NCBI GenBank assembly: GCA_019246575.1
Contig: JAFAQG010000897.1
Coordinates: 1 to 5,786, forward strand
DNA: 5,786 nt
Source of the DNA: Acidobacteriaceae bacterium
GTDB taxonomy: Bacteria; Acidobacteriota; Terriglobia; Bryobacterales; Bryobacteraceae
Reading direction: 5' to 3'
The notes beneath the pieces are model-generated. The model was not told the DNA's origin, did no database searches, and was given only the letters and a program-made list of their open reading frames with translations. Every line of letters begins with the position of its first letter. Position 1 is the first letter of the stretch. Below are positions 1-5,786 of this stretch, piece by piece. A program made the position numbers and the translations under genes.

Positions 1-497
1 TAGCAAAGGATCCGCAGTATGGGGAGAAAGTCCGGCAGGCCGTTGAAGCGGACCTTGAAATCGCGCGACGGCAGGGATTAACGTACGTTGAGATCGGCGG
101 GTGGGCGTTAGCAGAAGAGTGGCGCGGCACAAAAGCGGCGCTCGAGATTTTGGCTGGGTCCTATGCGCTCGCACATTTATGGGGCGGGTCTTTGGGCGCC
201 TGTACAGCGACGGTGCGGCATGGGTCGTCCTCAATGTTACGGAGAATCGGCGGCTCGAGCCTCGAAATAAACGGCGAAGCGCTGCCGGCGTATGAAGACC
301 ACCATTATGGCTGCGCGATGGAGCTGCTACGATTCGATTACCGGACCTATGCGGCCCGCTACGCCCCTGTTGTCGAGCAGGTAAAGAAGAAGATCGCAGA
401 TGCGGGCGTTATCACACCGACACCGCAGCGGCCGCGATGGCTGCGCTTCGCCCACGCCGCGGAGCCAGTCGCAATGCCATATAGGAAATGCGCCTAG
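1..497 (+). CDS. FeeM-like GNAT-fold N-acyltransferase, C-terminal part (5' end outside window)
   Basis: This reading frame is open from the left edge (first full codon at 3) to a TAG at 495-497, giving the last 164 residues of a longer protein; the true start lies outside the window. Seen: a helix-rich opening, then VEIGGWALAEEWRGT at fragment residues 29-43, which looks like the GNAT core strand followed by the R-G acyl-CoA-binding turn. Next come a helix (44-60), GGSLGACTATVRHGSS (61-76), LRRIGG (79-84), LPAYEDHHYGCAMELLRFD (94-112) and a Lys-rich C-terminal helix. This order (E-GG-A, T-TVRHGSS, RIGG, LP-Y-D-YGC-ME-L-FD) matches my memory of GNAT-like proteins related to FeeM N-acyl amino acid synthases and LuxI-type autoinducer synthases. 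Such enzymes move an acyl chain from acyl-ACP or acyl-CoA to an amine. The substrate cannot be told here; a generic acetyltransferase is the alternative. It converges on the next gene with a 20-base gap. Confidence 0.62.
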   Translation, partial: AKDPQYGEKVRQAVEADLEIARRQGLTYVEIGGWALAEEWRGTKAALEILAGSYALAHLWGGSLGACTATVRHGSSSMLRRIGGSSLEINGEALPAYEDHHYGCAMELLRFDYRTYAARYAPVVEQVKKKIADAGVITPTPQRPRWLRFAHAAEPVAMPYRKCA

Positions 498-517
498 CGC
501 GAAACGCGAACAGCGGT
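498..517. repeat. Convergent junction with two short overlapping inverted repeats
   Basis: This is the entire spacer between the plus-strand stop (495-497) and the minus-strand stop (518-520). Two small perfect inverted repeats lie here: GCGC-CTA-GCGC at 490-500, whose loop and right arm overlap the TAG, and CGCG-AAA-CGCG at 498-508. They share bases 498-500, so only one hairpin can form at a time. Neither is followed by a T tract on either strand, so a classic intrinsic terminator is not supported. A role in ending transcription from both sides is only a guess. Confidence 0.3.
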
Positions 518-1213
518 TCACCATTCAACGGGCTCGCCCTGCTTCAGCGTCCAGACCTCGATGTTGTCGTTCTTCAGTTCGTCGGCTAACATCTCCGGCC
601 GGCCGGTGAGCGCGGGAAACGTTCCATAGTGCATCGGAATGACTTTTTTCACTTTGAGCATGCGGGCGGCGTAGGCAGCCTGGTGCGGTCCCATCGTGAA
701 GTGGTCGCCTATGGGTAAGAACGCGATTTCAGGCTTATATAAGTCGCCGATCAGAACCATATCGCCGAAGACCGCAGTGTCACCCGCGAAATACGCCGTA
801 CGGCCGTCGTTATCCGTAAACACATAGCCGGCCGCTTCGCCACCGTAGAGCAACTGCGGGCCATCATTGATCGAGCTGCTATGGAACGCGTGAGTCATGG
901 TGACTTTCACAAACCCCAGATCGACCGTGCCGCCTTTGTTCATTCCAACGGTATTTTTCACGCCTTTGGTCTCGAGCCAAGAAGTGAGTTCGAAGATTCC
1001 GACCACCTTCGGGCGAGACTCGTTCGCGAGCGGAATGACGTCGTTGACGTGATCGAAATGGCCGTGTGAGAGTGTGATCGCATCCACTTTGCCGATTTTG
1101 TAGCCTTTGGGATACATCGGATTGCCCTGAATCCACGGGTCCGTGAGAAGCACTTGTCCAGAGCTAAACCCGAGTTGGAATGTCGAGTGTCCAAGCCATG
1201 TGATCCGGATCAT
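518..1213 (-). CDS. UPF0173-type metal-dependent hydrolase, metallo-beta-lactamase fold
   Basis: This is a complete 231-residue protein, the usual length for UPF0173 (YtkL-like) hydrolases. It has a metallo-beta-lactamase fold and probably a two-metal (Zn or Mn) cytoplasmic active site. Seen: the family's opening MIRITWLGHST with His9; the metal motif HGHFDH at 50-55 (His50, His52, Asp54, His55); THAFHSS at 107-113, giving His108 or His111; AGDT with bridging Asp145; PIGDHFTMGPHQA with His171 and His177; and PMHYGTF with His195. All expected metal ligands are present, so the enzyme should be active. The physiological substrate of this family is not established. The ATG was chosen because the conserved opening starts there, although no good Shine-Dalgarno precedes it. 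There is no signal peptide or membrane segment. It lies 83 bases downstream of metH on the same strand, so co-transcription is plausible; a methionine-related role is not shown. Confidence 0.93.
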   Translation of the reverse strand: MIRITWLGHSTFQLGFSSGQVLLTDPWIQGNPMYPKGYKIGKVDAITLSHGHFDHVNDVIPLANESRPKVVGIFELTSWLETKGVKNTVGMNKGGTVDLGFVKVTMTHAFHSSSINDGPQLLYGGEAAGYVFTDNDGRTAYFAGDTAVFGDMVLIGDLYKPEIAFLPIGDHFTMGPHQAAYAARMLKVKKVIPMHYGTFPALTGRPEMLADELKNDNIEVWTLKQGEPVEW

Positions 1214-1296
1214 CGCGTTCGGTTAGATGCAACGTTTTTCGGCACCGCTACAAACGGCGTGCCCCGGAGAGTGGAGGAGTGCCGGGCAGTTAACGC
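1214..1296 (-). other. metH-hydrolase intergenic spacer with a weak GC hairpin
   Basis: These 83 bases separate metH from the downstream hydrolase on the same strand. An imperfect inverted repeat lies at 1261-1287: GCCCCGG pairs with CCGGGC leaving one bulged C, around a loop of about 14 bases. A second, looser one lies at 1233-1256 (CGTTT with AAACG). Reading on the minus strand, neither is followed by a run of T, so strong termination is unlikely and read-through into the hydrolase is plausible. No convincing -35/-10 pair or Shine-Dalgarno is seen before the hydrolase ATG. Confidence 0.3.
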
Positions 1297-1309
1297 TTAT
1301 GCGTAAGCG
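1294..1309 (-). repeat. Perfect hairpin across the metH stop codon
   Basis: On the minus strand CGCTTA-CGCA-TAAGCG forms a perfect 6-bp stem with a 4-base loop, and the metH TAA stop (1297-1299) sits in the second arm. The first arm encodes the last residues of MetH. It lacks a following T run, so it is not a canonical terminator. It could slow 3'-end decay or be chance. Confidence 0.35.
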
Positions 1310-4300
1310 GGTTCCTGCTCTTCCGCGGCACTGAAGTAAACGCAATCCGGATGGTGGAAGACAAGGGCGGAAACGCTCGCCTCGGGCTCCATCATGAAGC
1401 CTTCGGTGAGCTGCACGCCGATGTCTTCGGGCCGCAGAAGACGCCAGAGTTTCGTCTGCTGCTCGAGGTTCGGGCAGGCCGGATAACCGAAGCTGTAACG
1501 CTTGCCACGGTAACGCGATGTGAAGCGCTCGTGCATGGTGAGGCTGGGAGGGTCGGGAAAGCCCCAGTCCTCGCGAATACGCCGGTGCAGCCATTCCGCC
1601 GTGGCTTCGGCTGTTTCAATTCCGAGCGCCTGAAGCGCGTGCGCTTTGAAAAATTCGCCCCGCTCCTTTGCTTGCTGCGAATGTTCGATAACGCCTTCTC
1701 CTGCCGTGACGACGAACAGGGCGATGTGATCGCGACGGTCGTCCTGAGGATCGAGTACGTAATCGCTTAAACACAATCCATCGGATTTGGCTTGCCGCCC
1801 AAAATGGAATGTCTCGATGGGCGAAGTTCCGCCCGGGGCAAAGAGATGAACGTCGTTGCCGTCGCGCTCGGCTTCGAAGAACTGCCAGACCGCTCGCACC
1901 TCCATGAAGGCAGCCGCTGCCTGCTTCACCTGCTCGATGTTATGAAACAGCTCGAGAGCTTTCGGGTCGCGATCCGCGAGCAGCTTCTCGAAATTGCCTC
2001 GGAACCCGAGATGACGGCCATAGAGCATGAATGGATTGATGTAGCTCCAGATCTCGGTGAGATGGCGGCTCTTTCGAATCTTGCGGTCCAGGTACGGCGC
2101 GGGAGGAATCGGGATGTCAATGTGGACCTTCGGACTTCGGATCTGGCCGGAGGGGATGACGACCGCTTCGCGCGGCGCAGTTTGGCCCGGCATCTCACCA
2201 AAGATATGCTGGGACAGAACCGTCTTGCGCAATGCAGGATCCATGATCTCGTTCATCAGGCGCAGACCGGTCATCGCGTCCTTCGCGTAGAACGTCGGAG
2301 CAGAGTAACTCGGCCCGATTTTCGTGTTCGTGAACTTTTCGGATAGCGCCGCGCCACCCACTAGAAGCGGTACTTGTATACCGGCGTCTTTCAAGTCGCC
2401 CGCCGTGGTCACCATCTGCTGTGCGCTCTTTACGAGCAGACCGGAAAGTCCGATCGCGTCCGGGTTGTGCTGCTTGTAAGCTTTGATCAGCTCTTCCGAA
2501 GGTACCTTGATACCGAGGTTTACAACCTGGTACCCGTTATTGCTGAGGATGATCTCGACCAGATTCTTGCCGATATCGTGGACATCGCCTTTGACGGTCG
2601 CAAGCACGACCCTTCCGCGCGAGGCCGACTCGGCCTTCTCCATGAACTGCTCGAGATAGTTCACGGCGGTCTTCATGGCTTCGGCCGACTGCAGCACCTC
2701 GGCGACAATGAGCTCGTTGTTGTTGAAGAGGCGGCCTACTTCGCCCATCCCGGCCATCAGCGGACCGTTGATGATATCGAGCGGCGCGATGCCTTGCTGA
2801 AGCTTGCGCTCGAGATCGGGAACCAGGCCGTCTTTCGTGCCCTCGATGATGTAGTTGGCGAGTCTCTCGTCGAGCGGCAGGTCGGCGGCCTTCTTCTTCT
2901 CTCTTTTCGCAGCGCCGCGGAAGTAATCGGAGATGGCTGCGATGTGAAACTGATTGACGGCGATCTTCTGCTCGCGCGACTGCAACCGCCAATCGTCGGG
3001 CACTCCTTCGAACAGTGCCCTGTTCGGATGATCGGCGGGGACATCCTCCGGCGGACTGTTGCGGAGCAAGGCTTCGGCGAGCCGGCGCTCCTGTTCCGGA
3101 ATGGAGGCAAATCGTTCGAGCTTCTCGGCGTTGACAATCGCCAGATCCAGCCCCGCCTTTGTGCAGTAATACAGAAAGACCGAATTGACGATTTCGCGCG
3201 CGTTCGCGGGCAGTCCGAAGGAGATATTCGAAATACCCAGAACGGTCTTGACGTACGGAATCTTTTCTTTGATGAGGCGGATGGCTTCGATCGTCTCGAC
3301 CGCTCCGCCGATGTAGTTCTCATCGCCCGTTGCGCAGGGGAAAACCAGCGGATCGATCACGATGTCTTCCGGAGCGATGCCGTATTTCGTCGTCAGCAGA
3401 TGAACAGAGCGTTCCGCAACTGCGAGTTTTCGCTCGCGCGTGAACGCCTGTGCCTGGACGGGGTCTTCGTCGATGCAACCCACCACGAGCGCGGCACCGT
3501 ATTTTCGCGCGAGCGGGCAGATGCGCTCGAACTTCTCTTCTCCGTCTTCGAGATTGATGGAGTTGATGATGCTCTTGCCCTGGCAGTAAGTCAGAGACAG
3601 CTCGACCGAGCGCGGATCGGTGGTGTCGATCATGATCGGTGCTTTGATTTTGCGAATGAGCTTGTCGTAAAAAGGCGGGATATCGCTCAATTCGTCGCGA
3701 TCGCTGGACTGCAGGCACACGTCGACGATATGCGCGCCGTTGCGCACCTGCCAACGAGCGATTTCCGTCGCCTCTTCCCACTTCTCTTCGGCGATCATCT
3801 TTTTGAAGAGACGAGAGCCGATTACGTTCGTACGCTCGCCCACAATCAGAGGCCTGTTGCTCTCCTCGCCTTCGACAACCTCGATTCCGGAGAAGTAGGT
3901 CCGGTGCTGTGATCGCCTGGGATTTCGCGGCTTCTTACCTTCGGCCATCTGCGCGATGACTCGGATGTGATCGGGCCGTGTACCGCAGCATCCACCGACG
4001 ATGTTCAACCAGCCATGATCGACGAAACGTTCAAGCTGCGCAGCCAGCGTGGTGGGCGTCTCTAGATATTTGCCTTCTTCGTCCGGCAGGCCTGCGTTGG
4101 GATAGCAAGACACGCGAGTTGTCGCTAACTCGTGGATCGAGCGGATGTGGTCCGTCATGAACTCCGGGCCCGTCGCGCAGTTCAAGCCCACCGCGAGAAG
4201 ATCCGCATGGGCAACGGACACGTAGAACGCATCCACCGGCTGGCCGGCAAGCATGGTACCCATGGTTTCGATGGTTCCCGAAACAATGGTTGGGATACGA

Positions 4301-4887
4301 TACCCGAACTCGGTCGCGAGCTGCTGAATCGCAAGCAGACCGGCCTTCACGGTTCGCGTATCGTTGCAGGTTTCAAGCAGAAGCATATCTGCTCCGCCGT
4401 CGAGCAAGCCTTTAGCCTGGTCGTAGTAACTGGCGACAAGCTCGGAGAATGTTACGTTGCCGCTAATCGAAATCGACTTCGTTGTCGGACCCATCGAGCC
4501 GGCGACAAAACGTGGACGGGCGGTCGTAGAGAACTCGCCGGCAGCTTGGCGGGCCAACCTGGCAGCGGCCGCGCTGATTTCATACGACCGGTCCGCCAGG
4601 CCAAATTCGGTAAGAACTATTTTGCTGGATTGAAAGCTGTTGGTTTCGACGATATCCGAGCCGGCGTTGTAGTAGGCGCGGTGAATGTCCAAAATGACAT
4701 CCGGACGCGTGATGACCAGATATTCGTTACAGCCTTCGAGAGCCGGGCCGCCAAAGTCTGCAGCCGTCAGATGATGATCCTGCAGCATGGTGCCCATTGC
4801 GCCATCGAGCACAAGGACACGGTTAGCCAGAGCGTCTTCGAGAGCCTGACGGCGAAACTGCCGGCTCTCATCGGAGATTGCTGTCAT
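1297..4887 (-). CDS. metH: Cobalamin-dependent methionine synthase (5-methyl-THF:homocysteine methyltransferase)
   Basis: This cytoplasmic enzyme moves the methyl group of 5-methyltetrahydrofolate via cobalamin to homocysteine, giving methionine (EC 2.1.1.13). The protein is complete at 1196 aa; E. coli MetH has 1227. Domain order is canonical. The homocysteine domain (about 20-317) has DGAMGT at 28-33 and zinc cysteines Cys237, Cys300 and Cys301. The folate domain (about 343-610) has GERTN at 350-354, Asp389, Asn442, Asp512 and Asn554. The B12 cap (about 655-750) and B12 domain (about 756-890) follow, with DVHDIG at 768-773, base-off ligand His770, and Asp768 and Ser821 completing the ligand triad. 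The AdoMet reactivation domain (about 915-1185) has Glu1094, Arg1130 and GYPACP at 1134-1139. The cap reads FNNNELIVAE, and the activation domain RYSFGYPACP, as I recall for the cyanobacterial/acidobacterial branch. The C terminus stops soon after HHPDCVYFSA, shorter than E. coli. The ATG fits the domain start; no clear Shine-Dalgarno is visible. No break or frameshift is present. Confidence 0.99.
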   Translation of the reverse strand: MTAISDESRQFRRQALEDALANRVLVLDGAMGTMLQDHHLTAADFGGPALEGCNEYLVITRPDVILDIHRAYYNAGSDIVETNSFQSSKIVLTEFGLADRSYEISAAAARLARQAAGEFSTTARPRFVAGSMGPTTKSISISGNVTFSELVASYYDQAKGLLDGGADMLLLETCNDTRTVKAGLLAIQQLATEFGYRIPTIVSGTIETMGTMLAGQPVDAFYVSVAHADLLAVGLNCATGPEFMTDHIRSIHELATTRVSCYPNAGLPDEEGKYLETPTTLAAQLERFVDHGWLNIVGGCCGTRPDHIRVIAQMAEGKKPRNPRRSQHRTYFSGIEVVEGEESNRPLIVGERTNVIGSRLFKKMIAEEKWEEATEIARWQVRNGAHIVDVCLQSSDRDELSDIPPFYDKLIRKIKAPIMIDTTDPRSVELSLTYCQGKSIINSINLEDGEEKFERICPLARKYGAALVVGCIDEDPVQAQAFTRERKLAVAERSVHLLTTKYGIAPEDIVIDPLVFPCATGDENYIGGAVETIEAIRLIKEKIPYVKTVLGISNISFGLPANAREIVNSVFLYYCTKAGLDLAIVNAEKLERFASIPEQERRLAEALLRNSPPEDVPADHPNRALFEGVPDDWRLQSREQKIAVNQFHIAAISDYFRGAAKREKKKAADLPLDERLANYIIEGTKDGLVPDLERKLQQGIAPLDIINGPLMAGMGEVGRLFNNNELIVAEVLQSAEAMKTAVNYLEQFMEKAESASRGRVVLATVKGDVHDIGKNLVEIILSNNGYQVVNLGIKVPSEELIKAYKQHNPDAIGLSGLLVKSAQQMVTTAGDLKDAGIQVPLLVGGAALSEKFTNTKIGPSYSAPTFYAKDAMTGLRLMNEIMDPALRKTVLSQHIFGEMPGQTAPREAVVIPSGQIRSPKVHIDIPIPPAPYLDRKIRKSRHLTEIWSYINPFMLYGRHLGFRGNFEKLLADRDPKALELFHNIEQVKQAAAAFMEVRAVWQFFEAERDGNDVHLFAPGGTSPIETFHFGRQAKSDGLCLSDYVLDPQDDRRDHIALFVVTAGEGVIEHSQQAKERGEFFKAHALQALGIETAEATAEWLHRRIREDWGFPDPPSLTMHERFTSRYRGKRYSFGYPACPNLEQQTKLWRLLRPEDIGVQLTEGFMMEPEASVSALVFHHPDCVYFSAAEEQEPAYA

Positions 4888-4984
4888 TCGGGGTTAAGTG
4901 GCTATCTTTCGTTATTGTAACGGGCTAGCGAGAAATGCCCGATACGTGCCGCAATGCGTTCAGCGTTCGAACGCGCAACCTAGA
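4888..4984 (-). promoter_or_regulatory. metH upstream spacer with candidate -10 hexamer
   Basis: These 97 bases separate the secreted-protein stop from the metH ATG. On the minus strand TACAAT (plus 4914-4919) matches the sigma-70 -10 consensus at five of six positions and ends 26 bases before the ATG. The positions 16 to 18 bases upstream read about TCGGGC, a poor -35, so this is at best a weak or activator-dependent promoter. A 12-bp palindrome lies further upstream at 4963-4974. I saw nothing resembling a SAM, SAH or cobalamin riboswitch, and the space is too short for a cobalamin riboswitch with an expression platform. Confidence 0.25.
4963..4974. repeat. Perfect 12-bp palindrome upstream of metH
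   Basis: GCGTTCGAACGC is exactly self-complementary. An extra GCGTTC copy at 4956-4961 gives an alternative 6-bp stem with a 7-base loop on either strand. It lies 11 bases beyond the secreted-protein stop and about 45 bases upstream of the candidate metH -10. It could be an operator for a dimeric regulator, a weak hairpin ending the upstream genes, or chance. No T run follows on the minus strand. Confidence 0.35.
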
Positions 4985-5419
4985 TCACCAGTCCTTTGTG
5001 ACAGGATACGGGTCACGCGATCCGATGCTTGCGCTGCGAGTGTGTCCGGAAGAGGACTCGACCGAGCAGGAGAAAGGATACCTCTCGCCCCGGTGTTCTC
5101 CGTCTTCGATCTCGAGCACGCCCTCGAAACGGTGAATATCCCCGATCACCGCCCCGTCGACTTTCCCGGTACGCAGGAACTTGATGTGAGTGGTATGAAA
5201 CCGATCTTTAGCCTGCTTGTGAACGGCGGCCCGGCAGTCAAAGCGTCCGTGATCGCTAGATGTGCCTCGCAGCCGGTCTTCAGATTTCTTGTCCCGATCG
5301 GGCTTTTTTTTCTGATGACTATGATTGCTATCAGATTGCGTTGAGGGTGCCGATTCAACTGCCGCGGCCGTGGCCGATGCGGCTAAGACAGCAAGAACCA
5401 TACGAGCGAAAATGGCCAC
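4985..5419 (-). CDS. Small secreted (periplasmic) protein of unknown function
   Basis: I cannot name a family with confidence. The 144-residue product starts at a GTG, 14 bases after the upstream gene stops, with GGGAG placed 7 bases before it. An internal ATG at codon 7 would leave a shorter signal but lacks comparable support. Seen: a signal peptide (MAIFARMVLAVLAASATAAA, residues 1-20, with cleavage likely at about 20-24 and no lipobox Cys). A low-complexity hydrophilic stretch rich in Ser, His, Lys and Asp follows (25-58). A compact C-terminal domain (about 60-132) contains a predicted helix with Cys62 and beta strands (HIKFL, GAVIGDIHRFEGVLEI, RYPFSCSVES) holding Cys118. Cys62 and Cys118 are the only cysteines and could form a disulfide. 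The pattern of a Cys-bearing helix followed by F-C-V strands recalls small exported proteins common in Acidobacteria. An A8 run encodes Lys37-Lys39. It is probably co-transcribed with the upstream propeller gene. Confidence 0.75.
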   Translation of the reverse strand: MAIFARMVLAVLAASATAAAVESAPSTQSDSNHSHQKKKPDRDKKSEDRLRGTSSDHGRFDCRAAVHKQAKDRFHTTHIKFLRTGKVDGAVIGDIHRFEGVLEIEDGEHRGERYPFSCSVESSSGHTRSASIGSRDPYPVTKDW

Positions 5420-5426
5420 GTCTTAT

Positions 5427-5431
5427 CTCCC
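5427..5431 (-). promoter_or_regulatory. Ribosome binding site that fixes the GTG start of the secreted protein
   Basis: GGGAG on the minus strand sits 7 bases before the GTG at 5417-5419, an ideal Shine-Dalgarno spacing. It lies in the 14-base gap after the propeller stop codon. It supports the GTG over the ATG six codons later and fits translation from a shared transcript. Confidence 0.65.
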
Positions 5432-5433
5432 AT

Positions 5434-5786
5434 TTACTTCCGAGTCGCGCGATGAAACAGCACGACGTCGCTATCGACGCGCCCAAAAATATACGCAAGT
5501 TTGCTTCCGCTCTCGTTCCACGCGAAAAAGACAACTTGATCTGCATCGAAACGCACGAGCCGTCGCGGGGCTCGACTGTTCAACGGCAGCCGCCAGATCT
5601 CGGATCCTCCACCGTGTAGGGTTATGTAGTCCAATGCTTGCCCATCGGGGCTCCAGCGTACGAACGCCGTACCAGGCACACTGGCCACATCTTTAATCAC
5701 GCTTCCATCCCTCATGCTCACTATCCTCGTGCGCCATTCGGAATGAAGCTCACGGACATGGCACACAAGCTTCTGCCCGTCAGGTG
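5434..5786 (-). CDS. PD40/TolB-like beta-propeller protein, C-terminal end (5' end outside window)
   Basis: The frame stays open to the right edge, so only the last 116 residues are visible; the GTG at 5764-5766 is just an internal valine codon. Seen: three PD40-type blade signatures, PDGQKLV at fragment residues 1-7, WSPDGQALDY at 44-53 and the degenerate WNESGSKLAYIFG at 89-101. SEIWRLPL (61-68) marks a blade strand, and the chain ends SDVVLFHRATRK. Such blades form TolB-like or WD40-like propellers that serve as interaction platforms. In Acidobacteria this C-terminal pattern often closes large proteins that begin with a Ser/Thr kinase or a winged-helix DNA-binding domain. Which of these applies cannot be seen here, so neither kinase nor regulator function is claimed. 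The gene is followed after 14 bases by the small secreted protein. Confidence 0.82.
   Translation of the reverse strand, partial: PDGQKLVCHVRELHSEWRTRIVSMRDGSVIKDVASVPGTAFVRWSPDGQALDYITLHGGGSEIWRLPLNSRAPRRLVRFDADQVVFFAWNESGSKLAYIFGRVDSDVVLFHRATRK

Noticed and set aside
327..524. Minus-strand open frame opposite the FeeM-like gene
   Set aside because: It overlaps a well-patterned coding frame on the plus strand, shows no domain or ribosome binding site, and overlaps the hydrolase end.
1351..4920. Long plus-strand open frames opposite metH (including 2374-3912 and 4132-4920)
   Set aside because: All lie in the codon register that is the exact reverse complement of metH codons. They stay open only because metH rarely uses TTA, CTA and TCA. 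Their translations show no recognisable domain, and metH is certain.
4888..4984. Possible SAM, SAH or cobalamin riboswitch before metH
   Set aside because: The leader is short and I could not find the conserved cores or a nested helix arrangement; only a palindrome and a -10-like hexamer are visible.
5293..5311. Intrinsic terminator on the plus strand (CCCGATCGGG, C, T8)
   Set aside because: As a functional terminator it has only a 3-bp stem around a GATC loop and no plus-strand gene upstream to terminate. It is kept only as a low-level observation.
4898..5344. Plus-strand open frame opposite the small secreted protein
   Set aside because: It is also in the exact complementary codon register. 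The minus strand has the signal peptide, the Shine-Dalgarno and operon-like spacing, so the minus-strand reading is preferred.
5260..5696. Plus-strand open frames over the secreted-protein start and the propeller gene
   Set aside because: The translations are Arg- and Ser-rich with no domain pattern, typical of shadow frames in GC-rich DNA, and they conflict with the PD40 motifs on the other strand.
1..5786. CRISPR array, insertion sequence, tRNA or rRNA genes, attachment sites
   Set aside because: Reading both strands showed no regularly spaced repeats, no transposase motifs or terminal inverted repeats, and no tRNA-like cloverleaf or rRNA-like conserved stretch.

Overview
The window is a GC-rich, ordinary-looking bacterial chromosome segment. 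It is packed with genes and has no intergenic gap longer than about 100 bases. It holds five protein-coding genes, two of them cut by the window edges. The style suggests an acidobacterium, perhaps of the Solibacter/Bryobacter kind: a TolB/PD40-type beta-propeller ending, a FeeM-like GNAT protein, and a MetH whose B12-cap and activation-domain motifs resemble the cyanobacterial/acidobacterial branch rather than the E. coli branch. This placement is inferred from protein style only, without a database search.

Layout from left to right. At 1-497 (+) is the C-terminal part of a GNAT-fold protein resembling N-acyl amino acid synthases (FeeM-like). It converges, with a 20-base gap, on a minus-strand metallo-beta-lactamase-fold hydrolase of the UPF0173 type (518-1213). 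Upstream of the hydrolase and on the same strand, across 83 bases, is a complete cobalamin-dependent methionine synthase, metH (1297-4887, 1196 aa), which fills 62% of the window. Upstream of metH, across 97 bases and again on the minus strand, are a small secreted protein of unknown function (4985-5419) and the C-terminal end of a PD40/TolB-like beta-propeller protein (5434-5786). These last two genes are 14 bases apart and a good ribosome binding site lies between them.

Four of the five genes therefore run leftward and could form one transcript: propeller protein, secreted protein, metH, hydrolase. metH may have its own promoter in the 97-base gap, which holds a TACAAT hexamer and a perfect 12-bp palindrome. 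MetH is the only gene with an assured pathway: it makes methionine from homocysteine and methyl-tetrahydrofolate, feeding AdoMet synthesis and folate recycling. No functional link between MetH and its neighbours can be shown from sequence.

I found no RNA genes, mobile elements, CRISPR arrays or clear riboswitch. I found no convincing novel system. The items most worth a second look are the FeeM-like protein facing an MBL hydrolase, the short inverted repeats at the gene junctions, and an A8 slippery run inside the small secreted protein gene.
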